From: Lactobacillus sp. HBUAS51381
Lineage (GTDB): Bacteria > Bacillota > Bacilli > Lactobacillales > Lactobacillaceae
Assembly: GCF_012641095.1 (NCBI RefSeq)
Contig: NZ_JAAVSC010000006.1
Location: 1 to 64,000 of the forward strand
Reading direction: 5' to 3'
DNA length: 64,000 bases
Of the stretch, positions 8,418 to 17,668 are shown piece by piece. Each line of letters begins with the position of its first letter. The stretch's first letter is position 1. The notes under the pieces were generated by a model. The model was given only the letters and a program-made list of their open reading frames with translations. It was not told the origin of the DNA and searched no databases. The position numbers were made by a program, and so were the translations under genes.

Positions 8418-8891
8418 TCAACGACTCTCCTTCATAAAAGTTTTAACAGCCACTTCACAGATTTCCTGATCCTGTGCAACTGTTCCACCGCTTACACCGA
8501 TTGCGCCAATGACTTCACCATCAACTTCCAGTGGGATTCCACCACCAAAAGACGTCAGCTGTCCAGTCATCATCGTTTCAATTTGATAAAGTTCCTCACC
8601 GGGCTGTACCTGTTGCGACAAGTCAATGGTGGATTGCTGCATCGCTAAAGCCGACCATGCCTTCTTGGGAGCTAACTGGCTACTTACCAAGTTCGCGTTA
8701 GGCATATGGTAACTCATCTGAACGACCTGATCATTACGCATGATTGCGATTGTCACTCCGACATCCAATTCAGACGCCCGCTTCACCGCGGCCGCAATTA
8801 CCGTCTCCATTTTAGTTAATGAAAACAGATTCGCCTTTCTCGCCAGAACCGCTTGAACTAACGCCGTCAACTGTGCTTCATTCATCGCCAT
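8418..8891 (-). CDS. PduO C-terminal-type heme-binding protein (GlcG/HbpS fold)
   Basis: Stand-alone homologue of the C-terminal domain of Salmonella PduO (DUF336; GlcG/HbpS fold), which binds heme. About 157 residues, with the typical FGGGIPLEVDGEVIGAIGVSGG core. I chose the ATG at 8891, giving MAMNEAQL, because GGTGGAG lies 7 nt upstream. The gene overlaps the end of pduO by 14 nt, so what is one two-domain protein in Salmonella is two coupled genes here. Its role is presumably to support adenosyltransferase or redox activity inside the shell; this is inferred from PduO. Confidence 0.88.
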   Translation of the reverse strand: MAMNEAQLTALVQAVLARKANLFSLTKMETVIAAAVKRASELDVGVTIAIMRNDQVVQMSYHMPNANLVSSQLAPKKAWSALAMQQSTIDLSQQVQPGEELYQIETMMTGQLTSFGGGIPLEVDGEVIGAIGVSGGTVAQDQEICEVAVKTFMKESR

Positions 8892-9468
8892 GACCAGCTC
8901 CACCACCTTTTAAGTAGATTTCAATAACCTGCTTCGTCACCCGACTTATGAGGTCTTCATAGTCCTCCGAACGTGCCATGATATATAAGAAGTCAGACAG
9001 CCGATTGATATAACGCTCCAATTCTGGCCGAAACTGCACGCTTCTTGAGAGCTCAACAAACGATCGCTCAGCCCGGCGACAAATGGTTCGACAGACATGT
9101 AATTGTGCGCCGGCATGACTCGTTCCGGGAAGAATAAAACTATGAATTTGTGGGAGCCGCTGGGTATACTCATCAATCACGCTCTCCAGAAAATGCGTAT
9201 CTTCGTCCGTGATGACTCGACTCTGCGCTAAAAACTTCTCAGTGTCTTTCGTGGCAATCTCACCTTGAAGATAAAACATCCGATACTCAACGGTCTGTAA
9301 AATTTTTCGATTCGCTTGACTTTGACATAGTTTCTCAGCGAGGCTGATTGTTGCGTTCAACTCATCAAATGTGCCATACGTCGCAACTCGAATCGAATCT
9401 TTTTCAACCCGCAGGCCATCAAATAGGCTCGTTTTACCTTTATCACCGCCTTTGGTGTAAATTGGCAT
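8878..9468 (-). CDS. pduO: Cob(I)alamin adenosyltransferase, PduO type
   Basis: 196-residue ATP:cob(I)alamin adenosyltransferase making the adenosylcobalamin needed by diol dehydratase. The ATP-binding N-terminus (YTKGGDKGKTSLFDG, residues 4-18) and the C-terminal active-site helix (CRTICRRAERSFVELS near residue 125, then RLSDFLYIMAR) are intact. It overlaps the heme-binding partner gene by 14 nt and follows pduN by 23 nt. A second, clearly distinct adenosyltransferase is encoded at 26960-27532 next to the ribonucleotide reductase. Confidence 0.94.
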   Translation of the reverse strand: MPIYTKGGDKGKTSLFDGLRVEKDSIRVATYGTFDELNATISLAEKLCQSQANRKILQTVEYRMFYLQGEIATKDTEKFLAQSRVITDEDTHFLESVIDEYTQRLPQIHSFILPGTSHAGAQLHVCRTICRRAERSFVELSRSVQFRPELERYINRLSDFLYIMARSEDYEDLISRVTKQVIEIYLKGGGAGHGDE

Positions 9469-9491
9469 AGCATTTCCTCCTCAACGGCACT

Positions 9492-9761
9492 TTATTTGTC
9501 GAACCGGTCAATGATCCCCACGATCGTACAGTCATTCACGTCGGTTGCATCCGGTTTGTTTTCGCTATCCGCGCGTCGTGCGCTCGATCCGCGGACAACT
9601 AACACGTTATCCCCAATCCCAGCATTCACTTTATCCGCTGCAACCTGTTCAAATCGGATCTCATTTTGATCCGAATCGATCGGTCGAATAATCATTAATT
9701 TCTGGCCAACTAAAGATGGGTCTTTTTGGGTAGACACAACGCTACCCATTACTCTAGCCAT
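9492..9761 (-). CDS. pduN: BMC vertex protein PduN (pentamer, EutN/CcmL family)
   Basis: About 89-residue pentameric vertex protein that caps the corners of the shell. It begins MARVMGSVVSTQKDPSLVGQ, the family signature, and ends with DCTIVGIIDRFD. I chose the ATG at 9761, which has GAGG 10 nt upstream, over a TTG two codons earlier. It overlaps pduM by 13 nt. Loss of PduN prevents shell closure in Salmonella, so its presence supports an assembled compartment. Confidence 0.93.
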   Translation of the reverse strand: MARVMGSVVSTQKDPSLVGQKLMIIRPIDSDQNEIRFEQVAADKVNAGIGDNVLVVRGSSARRADSENKPDATDVNDCTIVGIIDRFDK

Positions 9762-10258
9762 ATACAATTTTCCTCAGTCCTCATCTTTATTTTGATGTTT
9801 TTCTCTCGACAAATTTCGCGTCCTTCATCTGTTAACCGTTGCCGGTTCGTCCTAATCAAGGTCGCGTTATCCGGCAATGCTGCTAGATTGGTTCGCGATA
9901 GGATTGACGCTTGATCACTAACCACTAGCGAACGCCGTCCAACTACAAACTTGATTGGCCAGTCCAAGACCATCATTCGCGGAATGAAATTCACCAGTTG
10001 TTCATTGACACGCAGATAAAAGTGAACATCATATTTAATGCCATTTAAGATCCATAACACCTGAGCATTATTGGTCTGCAGTGTATACAACGCTTTGATA
10101 AACGGTATGGAGACATCCTCGATAATGATGTTGCCATAATCCACGAATAATTGTTTATCCCGTGACGCCGGCAAGTCAGGCAAAGAGATGACCCGCGTTG
10201 CCGTCTGTCTTTTTTTTAATTTCTCAACGACCTTTTCCAGCAAGTCATCCATCGCCAC
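9749..10258 (-). CDS. pduM: Microcompartment assembly protein PduM
   Basis: 169-residue member of the PduM family, specific to propanediol-type microcompartments and needed for proper shell formation; its biochemical role is unknown. It is recognised from its place between pduJ and pduN, its length, and family-like stretches such as KQLFVDYGNIIIEDVSIPFIK's core and the C-terminal RTNRQRLTDEGREIC. It has no signal peptide or membrane segment. The stop overlaps the pduN start by 13 nt. Confidence 0.85.
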   Translation of the reverse strand: MAMDDLLEKVVEKLKKRQTATRVISLPDLPASRDKQLFVDYGNIIIEDVSIPFIKALYTLQTNNAQVLWILNGIKYDVHFYLRVNEQLVNFIPRMMVLDWPIKFVVGRRSLVVSDQASILSRTNLAALPDNATLIRTNRQRLTDEGREICREKNIKIKMRTEENCIWLE

Positions 10259-10286
10259 ACCTCCAATTCATCCCCAAAATTAGTGA

Positions 10287-10583
10287 CTATTCACCAGCAC
10301 CACTTGGCGTTTGAATGGATGGTAATACGCTCTCAACTTCACTATGTGGGCGAGGGATGACATAAGATGACACCACTTCACCAACATTTTCAGCTGCTTG
10401 AATCCCTGCGTCTACAGCTGATTTTACGGCCCCAACATCTCCACGAATCATCACAGTGACTAAGCCAGCCCCAATCTTTTCTTGACCCGTTAAGACCACG
10501 TTAGCAGCTTTTACCATGGCATCGGCAGCCTCAATTGACGGTACCAATCCTCTAGTTTCAATCATTCCTAAAGCGTTATTCAT
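10287..10583 (-). CDS. pduJ: BMC-H shell protein PduJ
   Basis: 98-residue hexameric shell tile with one BMC domain ([33 protein letters not shown]). It is very close to the PduA-like protein at 17167-17445 but has a longer tail ([10 protein letters not shown]). PduJ and PduA are major facet proteins and form the pores for substrate entry. It lies 3 nt after pduK and 28 nt before pduM. Confidence 0.92.
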   Translation of the reverse strand: MNNALGMIETRGLVPSIEAADAMVKAANVVLTGQEKIGAGLVTVMIRGDVGAVKSAVDAGIQAAENVGEVVSSYVIPRPHSEVESVLPSIQTPSGAGE

Positions 10584-10586
10584 GGG

Positions 10587-11183
10587 TTATTCCTCCTTGT
10601 TATTGGTTGAATTCTTCTTATTTGCATCGTCTTTATTTTTCAGTTCGCTATAGTGGATGCACTTAACATGTGGTTCCCCCACCTTGCGTGGACACTCTGG
10701 GTCACCACATAAATTACACGTGACCTCAGCATCCACCGGCTTCTCAGTCGGCTGATCCTGTGACGTTGAGACACTGTCAGTCTTAACCAGCTGTGGCGCC
10801 TTTGTCACCGTTTTAGGACGAGGACCAAACATCGCCGATTCCTTCATCGAGCCATCGGAATTGTATTTTTCAGGATTAAAGTTTGGCGGATTAACGTCCG
10901 TTGCCCCGGAGCTCCCGATCTCATCCAATCCCTTCGCCGGACTCCCGATGACCAGACCTGCAACATATTTTTCCGGTAGAGTTTGTTTGACCGTCTCAAC
11001 GGCAACTTCCAAAGCGGCAATGTCACCTGTAAACTCCAGCGTAATCCAACCGTTTTCGGCATTACGGATTCTGCTGAGTTGCACATCACTTGTCTTTAAC
11101 ATGCGATCTGCGGCAACCGTTGCGCTAGTGAGTCCGTCACACTCTACATATCCTAACGCTTCCATAATTTTATCCCCATTCAT
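10587..11183 (-). CDS. pduK: Shell protein PduK with C-terminal cysteine motif
   Basis: 198 residues: an N-terminal BMC domain (about 5-95, [22 protein letters not shown]) followed by a low-complexity linker, then a cysteine motif near residue 156 (C-x2-C-x4-C-x10-C), typical of PduK and likely to bind a metal or Fe-S centre. It is a minor shell component in Salmonella. The ATG overlaps the pduH stop in an ATGA junction. The tail after the motif is rich in Lys, Asn and Asp. Confidence 0.9.
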   Translation of the reverse strand: MNGDKIMEALGYVECDGLTSATVAADRMLKTSDVQLSRIRNAENGWITLEFTGDIAALEVAVETVKQTLPEKYVAGLVIGSPAKGLDEIGSSGATDVNPPNFNPEKYNSDGSMKESAMFGPRPKTVTKAPQLVKTDSVSTSQDQPTEKPVDAEVTCNLCGDPECPRKVGEPHVKCIHYSELKNKDDANKKNSTNNKEE

Positions 11184-11533
11184 GCTAATTTCTTAAAGGG
11201 TATGCCCTTTACCAGTCGTGCGGCATTCGCACCTAAGACCCGTTGTTGGGCGTTATCCTCAAGACGAATATCAAATAGTGGGTGTTGCTCTGGCAAATTC
11301 TTATAGTGAACCACATACCGATCCCCATCGTAAGCAATGCCTACTGACAATCGTGAAGCCAGAGCCGCTTGATAAGCGCGTGAAACAACATCATCAACTG
11401 CGATTGTCTTAAGTAAAATTGGAATCTGTTCTTCCTCGATACCGTTAAGAAGTGGTTCCAGCAGACGTGCCGTGTGACTCACCGTACGGGGTACCCCAAT
11501 AATGATTGCTGGTCGCTCAAGATTATCAGCCAT
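11180..11533 (-). CDS. pduH: Diol dehydratase reactivase small subunit PduH
   Basis: Small subunit of the chaperone-like factor that releases damaged cobalamin from diol dehydratase. I place the start at the ATG at 11533 ([14 protein letters not shown]), giving 117 residues, the size of Salmonella PduH; the frame extends upstream only into pduG. AAGG lies upstream, and the start overlaps the pduG stop by 8 nt. The fold resembles the beta subunit of dehydratase ([20 protein letters not shown]). Confidence 0.92.
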   Translation of the reverse strand: MADNLERPAIIIGVPRTVSHTARLLEPLLNGIEEEQIPILLKTIAVDDVVSRAYQAALASRLSVGIAYDGDRYVVHYKNLPEQHPLFDIRLEDNAQQRVLGANAARLVKGIPFKKLA

Positions 11534-13370
11534 TGCCTTGCCTTCTTTCTTCGGCATAGCGTAGGACCAGACCCGTTGCAACCGCATTTCTCGGCCCCAT
11601 AATGCCACGAACGTTTCCCCGACCAGATACCAAGTTATAGTGTGCGAGCTCATCGGTAACTAGTTGTGGAATTTCAAAGTCCAGTGCAGAACCACCTACG
11701 ATTACCACAAAGGGGATGTCACGAATATTGCCCGTCGGACTCACGTATTTCAACGCGCGAATGGCATTCGTCACGAACACCCGCTTCTTCGCCCCTTGAC
11801 GCACCAGCTTAATTCTTTCGATGCTGGGATTACCGATTACGGGCTCGTAGCCGTCCGGCTTGATGACCACAACCCGGGCAAATAACTCGGAAGGCAAGGG
11901 ATGATCGAAGAACTGTACCGAACCATCTTCATGGCGGAGTTGGAACAGATTTTCTACCTTAGCCAGTGGATAGCGCTTCACGTCCTCAGCGAGATGAACA
12001 TCTGACAACCCAAGTTCAGAATTGATAATCATCGTAACCATATCACCGGCACCGGCTAGATGAATGGCAATGGACTGATCCTTTCGATCAATGATTGACG
12101 CATCCGTCGATCCAGCCCCAAAATCAAGAATGGCAATGGGTTTGGAGGTCCCAGGGGTCGTCAGTGCACCGTGAATGGCCGATTCAACCTCCGCTCCACC
12201 AATTTCAACCTTAACCTTCAATTCCTTTTCGATAAGCCGTGCAATGGCCGCCATCTGCAAGTGATCCGATTTAACCATTGCGGCGATTCCCACCGCGGAC
12301 TCATTGAGAAATTCACCTGCAAGCCCCCCCTTTACCTTTACGGGGACTTGAGTATCAATGGCCAATAAATCCTGAATGGCAACGTCTTTGTTCTGCTTGC
12401 CAGTTAACGTGGCCATGGTCTGACGCACCTTTTCCAGCATGCCACCGATGTTTGTTCCGGTTTCGCCCGTGATGTCTTTAATATGTCGAAAGCTGGAAAT
12501 CTTCTTCATGATAGCAGCGGCCCCACGTGAGACGCCTACCTCATCATTTCCCGTCTCTCCATTGATCACAATCTTGCCGGCTGGAATAACGCGGGCCTTG
12601 ACGTCTCCTGCTGGTGTCTTAATGACCACCGCAGAGCGATTGCCAATCAAGGCTCGTGAGACAGGCACGATATTCTTGGTTTCCTCAGAGTCTAGTTGGA
12701 ACAACGTGGCAATCCCATATGGATTAGCAAGCTGTGAGATGACTTGTCCCGGACCAGCGACTTCAACCCCTGCCAACATATGTAGGGGAACCTTATCAAT
12801 CATCGCTACCTCATCAACAATCGGAATCTTCTGTTTTAATCGATTATCGACTAACACAGCATCATCGTTTTGGAGAATAGCAGCTGAAATTTGGTAGCCA
12901 GCTGCAACATACGCATTGATGAGTTTGGCGCAATTTTCGAAGTCAATCTCTCTCGGAACAATCACGATATACTGCTGATCCTTATCCCGTTCACCCGCCA
13001 ACTTTAGAATCGGTACCGTTACACCCGAGGCCGTTCCAATCCCCCCCGGCGTATCAGGATTATGACCAATCATCGTCGACTCCGTAACCACCGTCTCTGT
13101 GATGGTCTCCATGGCCACGTCCCCAATCACTGGTGTGGCCTCATTAATCCGAATTAAGTCAATCTGACCGATTGCTAAGCTTGTTTTATGCAAAACCTGA
13201 TTCAGCGCATCACGGATACCAACTAGATTTTCCTTAGTTCCTTTGATACCGGTAGTGGCAGCTATCCCTGATCCAATGAAACTAGCTACGCCTTCATCGG
13301 AAACATTGGCGAGTGCAACTTCAGTTGACGAATTTCCAATGTCAACACCAATCACTTTTTTCATTGCCAT
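11526..13370 (-). CDS. pduG: Diol dehydratase reactivase large subunit PduG
   Basis: 614-residue ATPase of the DdrA/PduG family, with an actin-like fold. ATP-binding signatures are [14 protein letters not shown] near residue 8 and [14 protein letters not shown] near residue 408. With PduH it exchanges inactive cobalamin for fresh adenosylcobalamin in an ATP-dependent cycle. Length and both phosphate loops are complete. SD GGGTG lies 7 nt before the first ATG; a second in-frame ATG two codons later is possible. It lies 26 nt after pduE. Confidence 0.96.
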   Translation of the reverse strand: MAMKKVIGVDIGNSSTEVALANVSDEGVASFIGSGIAATTGIKGTKENLVGIRDALNQVLHKTSLAIGQIDLIRINEATPVIGDVAMETITETVVTESTMIGHNPDTPGGIGTASGVTVPILKLAGERDKDQQYIVIVPREIDFENCAKLINAYVAAGYQISAAILQNDDAVLVDNRLKQKIPIVDEVAMIDKVPLHMLAGVEVAGPGQVISQLANPYGIATLFQLDSEETKNIVPVSRALIGNRSAVVIKTPAGDVKARVIPAGKIVINGETGNDEVGVSRGAAAIMKKISSFRHIKDITGETGTNIGGMLEKVRQTMATLTGKQNKDVAIQDLLAIDTQVPVKVKGGLAGEFLNESAVGIAAMVKSDHLQMAAIARLIEKELKVKVEIGGAEVESAIHGALTTPGTSKPIAILDFGAGSTDASIIDRKDQSIAIHLAGAGDMVTMIINSELGLSDVHLAEDVKRYPLAKVENLFQLRHEDGSVQFFDHPLPSELFARVVVIKPDGYEPVIGNPSIERIKLVRQGAKKRVFVTNAIRALKYVSPTGNIRDIPFVVIVGGSALDFEIPQLVTDELAHYNLVSGRGNVRGIMGPRNAVATGLVLRYAEERRQGNG

Positions 13371-13396
13371 ATCTAGACACCCTTTTTCAACGTTTT

Positions 13397-13912
13397 CTAC
13401 TTATCTCCTTTAAGCTTCTTCCGGCTCGCGTAGTAGTCAGCTGCCTCTTCAAACCAAGCCGCACAGATTGTTGCCTGATAGTCTGAACGTAATTCCTTTG
13501 CAATCCCCAGCAGTTCTTCTTTAGTCGACCGGTAGGGACGCAAGGCATTATACATTTCGAGTAGGCGATCATCGGGAATCTTGGTAAGTTCCGCTGCACG
13601 GTCAAAATTCATCTGCAAGGTCTTGCGGCCAGCAGCACCCGCCACATCCCCTTGCATCTTCAACGCTTCAGCCGTAATCCGCAGATCTTTACGATCAATT
13701 CGATTATTGGCAATGTCGTCCAACGTCACATCATCAAGTGGCTTACCAGAAGGCGTTTTGATAATGTCCCGATGCTTTTCATAGAGGGGATAGTCCGCAA
13801 CGCCATACTGTTTGTCCCTCGTAAGCGTGTCGTGAGTCGCTTGCGTAGACGCGGTATCAGAATTATTAACTTGGTTTAAAATATTCGATACTAATTCATT
13901 AATATCACTCAT
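13397..13912 (-). CDS. pduE: Diol dehydratase small (gamma) subunit PduE
   Basis: 171-residue gamma subunit of adenosylcobalamin-dependent propanediol/glycerol dehydratase. The core from YPLYEKHRD to the ETYNAL-like helix is typical. The N-terminal 18 residues (MSDINELVSNILNQVNNS) form a short amphipathic helix followed by a polar linker, consistent with a shell-targeting or solubility-lowering extension as described for PduD and PduE. It lies 12 nt after pduD. Confidence 0.94.
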   Translation of the reverse strand: MSDINELVSNILNQVNNSDTASTQATHDTLTRDKQYGVADYPLYEKHRDIIKTPSGKPLDDVTLDDIANNRIDRKDLRITAEALKMQGDVAGAAGRKTLQMNFDRAAELTKIPDDRLLEMYNALRPYRSTKEELLGIAKELRSDYQATICAAWFEEAADYYASRKKLKGDK

Positions 13913-13924
13913 TGATACCTCTCC

Positions 13925-14617
13925 TTAAAATGTGACTTTAATCTCTTCTGCCGGCTTTCCTGAAACCACTTGATGCGTTTCGCGAATATGCAGAATTGCA
14001 GAGATTGCTTGGAAATTAGGCCGTGCCATTTGGTCATTAGGCTGAGAAACTGGTTCCGGTGAATCGCCCTTAGCATAGTGAGCCGCATTTTTCCCAATGG
14101 CCCGGAACATCTTCTCATCAACCACGGGCGCTTCAGGGAAGAGCTCCAGGTTGTTTAGCGCTTCTTGGTCCTTTTGGTGAATAATAACGGTTCCCTTGGA
14201 TTGAATCCCAATGGAGATGCCAGAACCCGACAGGCTGTCCGCTTCCACAGCCATAAACGACACATCAGAAGTATCGTAGACCTTAACTACCCGTGCCTTC
14301 AGTCCCTCTTCTTCAATACCGGCAATCATTTGGCGCAAGGCCTCTTGATGGGTAACACTGGATTCAGTTTTGGTTAGCACCGTTGCATAGGCAGGCGCAA
14401 CAGCAATCACGATCTCATCCTTAGAGTATCCCGGTTTTGCTAAACCAACTGGCTGAAACCAATCAAGTGCCTTTTCTGAGACAGCACCCGATTTTGAGGA
14501 AGCGCTACCATTATTTTGTGTATTATTTTTTTGAAAATCAATTGTTTGATCCGTCTGCGTTTGTGCCAGAACTTCACGAACAATCTTGCGGATTAAGTTC
14601 TCATCAATATCAGTCAA
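13925..14617 (-). CDS. pduD: Diol dehydratase medium (beta) subunit PduD
   Basis: 230-residue beta subunit that binds the lower face of cobalamin. The N-terminal helix MTDIDENLIRKIVREVLAQT is the encapsulation peptide: in Salmonella the equivalent region sends the whole dehydratase into the microcompartment. It is followed by a polar linker (residues 21-45) and then the folded domain from FQPVGLAKPGYSKDEIVIAV. The same helix pattern heads the D-lactate dehydrogenase at 19844. It lies 15 nt after pduC. Confidence 0.95.
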   Translation of the reverse strand: MTDIDENLIRKIVREVLAQTQTDQTIDFQKNNTQNNGSASSKSGAVSEKALDWFQPVGLAKPGYSKDEIVIAVAPAYATVLTKTESSVTHQEALRQMIAGIEEEGLKARVVKVYDTSDVSFMAVEADSLSGSGISIGIQSKGTVIIHQKDQEALNNLELFPEAPVVDEKMFRAIGKNAAHYAKGDSPEPVSQPNDQMARPNFQAISAILHIRETHQVVSGKPAEEIKVTF

Positions 14618-14632
14618 AATAATGCCCCTTTC

Positions 14633-16309
14633 TTACATATCAAAGTGCTCTGGATCAATAACTTGTGGAATATCGGTGACTTTCTTCCACTCCTCTGGAT
14701 CATCGTACAACCGGTAGCCGGTGCCTGGGCCTTGGTAGTCATTGCCCTCATTGACGGCTGATTCAACGTGCCAATTCTTATCAAAGATTGCTGAGGTTTG
14801 CAGGTAATCGCCAACCACCTTTTGCTTCTGTAAGTTAAGAATAGCTTCCGCAACATCATGGAAGTCACTATCGACCAGCGCCTTGATTACATCGACCGCG
14901 GTGATCCCTCTGTCCATCATGTCTTGAGCAGCCTTCATATCAACGACCTTATCTCGTTTAGGCATGTCTTCGTGAACATCTGCATACGTTGCAGCCTCTA
15001 CTTCTTCATCAGTAATGTTTGGTAACCCCAGGCCCTTGAAGACGGCTTGTAGCGCTTCAGCGGCTTTACGACGAACCTTAATGGCTTCTTCTTCTCGAAT
15101 TGAATGAATCCCGAATGATTGTCCATAATCCCGCGATAGGAAGTGAATATCATCGTAGTCATAAACATCTTCGTTAGAGCCCGCAAAGGTGTTATCTGGG
15201 TTAGGTTCGGCCCCAAATCCTGAACAGATAAAGTCCGTTCCACCGATGAATTGACCCATAAACCGCCAAGTCCGCCGCATTGAAGAGTGAGAGAAGGATT
15301 GGTCACTCCCCGTTGCCGCTTCCAGGTCGTACATCATGCACAATAGGTTTTCACCAAGGACTTCTCGTAAGCCATTGGGAACCGCCGTAGGAATTGAAAT
15401 ACAACTCAGCGACCCATTTTGGAGACCTTGGACTCCGGAAGCCTTCGATAGTAAGATACAGCGTGCTTCCAGATACAGCATCGATTTACCTTCTGGATAC
15501 CCCATCAGGACTTCTGAACCGGAGCCGGACGTGAACCGCATCTTAATCCCCCGTGAAGCATAGCAGGATGCTAAGAATCCCTTTGACCAAGGTGTATCAT
15601 CACCATCCGTGAAGGACCGATCTGTACCATACACTGAAATGGTTTCTGCGTATGACGTTAAGCCCCGCATCCCCAACTGTAGTTCTGTGGCTTCATCAAC
15701 TGAGCATTGGTGCAATACACCCGGTCGTCCAGTCTGTGACCCCACCAAAACGGACAGGGCATTGAATGGTGCGTCCCGACTGACAGCCGTTGTAGTTTCT
15801 TCTTCTGCAAATCCTCGCAACGCGGCTTCAGCTGCATCCGCCGCCAGCTCAACCGGATTATCAATGTAGTTAGTGACGTGACTTTGATTGGCTGGTTTAC
15901 GGCGTTCCCGCATCTTCTTGGCACCCATAATCATTTCGCCAAAGTCCAGTTCGTTAATCACGGCTTGACCCTTGGCTGGCGTCATCGCCGTCGTGTACTT
16001 CAGGACTTCCTTGTGTGAAACATTCGGGTCAATCAGCATTCTCGCGATTTTAGTTGAATCCATCGCCATAACCTTTTCCGCATTGGCCACATTAATCCCG
16101 TAGTTGGCAATGTACATATCGATGAGGTCGAAATCGGAACGCTTCTTCCCATCCATTTCGGTGATGACCCCATCTTCAACCTTAATGCTTGGTTCGGGAT
16201 CATTCGGGCTCTTCATCGCCACGAATCCTTCTTCAGGCCACTCTTGAACAATCACATCTTGATTGATTGGTCGTTGTTCCAATTTTTCAAATCTTTTTTG
16301 ACGTTTCAT
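14633..16309 (-). CDS. pduC: Propanediol/glycerol dehydratase large (alpha) subunit PduC
   Basis: 558-residue TIM-barrel catalytic subunit of B12-dependent diol dehydratase, full length. It turns 1,2-propanediol, glycerol or 2,3-butanediol into the corresponding aldehyde or ketone by a radical 1,2-shift. Family stretches seen include ANAEKVMAMDSTKIARMLIDP, GLRGLTSYAETISVYGT-like and FCSGFGAEPNPDNTFAGSN-like regions (each recognised in shortened form). SD AAGGAGG is strong. The sequence alone does not separate diol from glycerol preference. Confidence 0.96.
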   Translation of the reverse strand: MKRQKRFEKLEQRPINQDVIVQEWPEEGFVAMKSPNDPEPSIKVEDGVITEMDGKKRSDFDLIDMYIANYGINVANAEKVMAMDSTKIARMLIDPNVSHKEVLKYTTAMTPAKGQAVINELDFGEMIMGAKKMRERRKPANQSHVTNYIDNPVELAADAAEAALRGFAEEETTTAVSRDAPFNALSVLVGSQTGRPGVLHQCSVDEATELQLGMRGLTSYAETISVYGTDRSFTDGDDTPWSKGFLASCYASRGIKMRFTSGSGSEVLMGYPEGKSMLYLEARCILLSKASGVQGLQNGSLSCISIPTAVPNGLREVLGENLLCMMYDLEAATGSDQSFSHSSMRRTWRFMGQFIGGTDFICSGFGAEPNPDNTFAGSNEDVYDYDDIHFLSRDYGQSFGIHSIREEEAIKVRRKAAEALQAVFKGLGLPNITDEEVEAATYADVHEDMPKRDKVVDMKAAQDMMDRGITAVDVIKALVDSDFHDVAEAILNLQKQKVVGDYLQTSAIFDKNWHVESAVNEGNDYQGPGTGYRLYDDPEEWKKVTDIPQVIDPEHFDM

Positions 16310-16336
16310 TAAGTGATCCTCCTTAGAATAAAGTCT

Positions 16337-17053
16337 TTACACGATGTAGGAGGGGAAATCATTGGTTGGTTTATCTCCCATTTGTCCTAGTAGCTCTAAA
16401 CCACGATCGCGCGCAGCAATGACAGCCTGACGGACAGCCCCCGATTCACCACTGATCGTCAAGGTCCCTTCGTTGGAAGGACTCCCGTTATGACTAGGGG
16501 TGGCAACCGAAATAATCTTCACGCCAGCGGTCTTCAACGCCGTATCCGCCATGACGATCCCGATGGCAGCCGGACAAGCATTAATAATTCCGAAGGCCTT
16601 GCCCTTTTCGGCACCCAATGCCTCGGAAAGACAGCCATCCGCTCGGGCCGTGTATTGCAATTCAATATAACCAGCGGCGTTTCCGTATACATCGCCAAAG
16701 TACCGATGTAAATTATCAAAGGTGACCTTTATAGCTTCACGAACATCCGAAGGGTCGTAGCCACCGATGATGATCATGCAGCCCTGTCCCCCGCCACCTT
16801 TGGTATCATTGGTCCACTCAACGTCGATACACTCTGTATTCGTAGACTTGATTCCTTCATCCATGGAGAACAGTTGTGGGCCACCACCGGTCCGGTCACT
16901 AACGATACCAATTACTGAATATTTTTTCTTAACGTGCAGTTTTTCAAGCAGAAGTGGGTCTACGTTAGGAATACATAAACCAATCGTATCCCCAGCTTCG
17001 TCAGCACCCACGAACTCGGGTGCAACGCTGGTAGAATTCAAAAAGTCAATCAT
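16337..17053 (-). CDS. pduB: BMC-T trimeric shell protein PduB
   Basis: 238-residue tandem-BMC shell protein forming trimers with a gated pore, and a major shell constituent. The N-terminus MIDFLNSTSVAPEFVG and the GVEWTNDTKGGGGQGCMIIIGG-type core are diagnostic. In Salmonella the PduB N-terminal region anchors the enzyme core to the shell. SD AGGAGG is 8 nt before the ATG. A terminator-like hairpin lies between pduA and this gene. Confidence 0.95.
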   Translation of the reverse strand: MIDFLNSTSVAPEFVGADEAGDTIGLCIPNVDPLLLEKLHVKKKYSVIGIVSDRTGGGPQLFSMDEGIKSTNTECIDVEWTNDTKGGGGQGCMIIIGGYDPSDVREAIKVTFDNLHRYFGDVYGNAAGYIELQYTARADGCLSEALGAEKGKAFGIINACPAAIGIVMADTALKTAGVKIISVATPSHNGSPSNEGTLTISGESGAVRQAVIAARDRGLELLGQMGDKPTNDFPSYIV

Positions 17054-17111
17054 ACGACTGCCTCCTAATATTTTGTAACGGAGAATTTCGAGTGCATGAA
17101 CACCCGCTAAT

Positions 17112-17155
17112 AAAAAGGTTCTTATTTGTCCTCCACTTCAAACAAAATAAGAACC
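17112..17155 (-). terminator. Terminator-like hairpin between pduA and pduB
   Basis: On the minus strand GGTTCTTATT (17155-17146) pairs perfectly with AATAAGAACC (17126-17117), followed by five T (17116-17112). It sits inside the operon after the first shell gene, so it may lower transcription of pduB onward relative to pduA, or stabilise the 3' end of a pduA transcript. Confidence 0.6.
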
Positions 17156-17166
17156 AATTTTAATCA

Positions 17167-17445
17167 TTATTCTTTGTGTGGAAGAATCTTCTCGACATCC
17201 GTATGTGGACGTGGAATGACGTAATTAGAAACAACTTCGCCAACGTTTCCTGCGGCTTGAACCCCCGCATCTACGGCTGCTTTAACAGCACCAACATCCC
17301 CACGGACCATCGCTGTTACAAGGCCTGCGCCAATTTTTTGTTGACCAATCAAGTCAACATTTGCGGCCTTTACCATGGCATCTGCTGCTTCAATTGAGGG
17401 GACTAAACCTCTCGTTTCAATCATTCCTAGTGCCTCTTGTTCCAT
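17167..17445 (-). CDS. pduA: BMC-H shell protein PduA
   Basis: 92-residue hexameric shell protein and first gene of the operon. One BMC domain ([34 protein letters not shown]), with the pore loop in the KIGAG region. It is highly similar to PduJ (10287-10583), as usual. SD AGGAGG lies 9 nt before the ATG. The promoter region upstream carries a cre site, a good -10, no recognisable -35, and two direct repeats, as expected of an activator-dependent promoter. Confidence 0.94.
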   Translation of the reverse strand: MEQEALGMIETRGLVPSIEAADAMVKAANVDLIGQQKIGAGLVTAMVRGDVGAVKAAVDAGVQAAGNVGEVVSNYVIPRPHTDVEKILPHKE

Positions 17446-17475
17446 AAAGAAAGCCTCCTAATGTGAATGTTGCGC

Positions 17476-17489
17476 TGTAAGCGCTTACT
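17476..17489. promoter_or_regulatory. cre site in the pdu leader
   Basis: TGTAAGCGCTTACT matches the CcpA consensus TGWAANCGNTNWCA at 13 of 14 positions and is almost fully palindromic. It falls about 10-23 nt downstream of the predicted pduA transcription start, where bound CcpA would block initiation or elongation. Carbon catabolite repression of pdu is inferred. Confidence 0.75.
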
Positions 17490-17505
17490 CTTTTGCTACA
17501 CGGTT

Positions 17506-17511
17506 ATTATA
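17506..17511 (-). promoter_or_regulatory. pduA -10 element without a -35
   Basis: Minus-strand TATAAT. No TTGACA-like hexamer is found 16-18 nt upstream, which suggests the promoter needs an activator such as the divergent AraC protein. Confidence 0.55.
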
Positions 17512-17549
17512 TAACAGGCACTTTTATTTTTCTTCATTCGCATCATGTA

Positions 17550-17573
17550 CAAAATATAGATAATTGCAAAATA
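17550..17573. promoter_or_regulatory. Direct repeats, candidate activator sites for pdu
   Basis: CAAAATA occurs at 17550-17556 and 17567-17573 on the plus strand, 17 bp apart, at about -51 to -74 relative to the predicted pduA start. The same word inside TTCACAAAATAAG occurs twice before the short-chain dehydrogenase gene. AraC-type regulators bind such direct repeats; the assignment is inferred. Confidence 0.4.
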
Positions 17574-17668
17574 CCATCTTCATTTATGATACTAATTTGC
17601 TTTTTTTCGATATATAAGCTATTCTGTATTCAGAAATAAGCCGATTAGCCGTCAAAGGAGACTTTTTT

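Noticed and set aside
10287-17445. pduA and pduJ as an artificial duplication
   Set aside because: The two differ at many positions and in tail length; paired PduA/PduJ is the normal Pdu arrangement.
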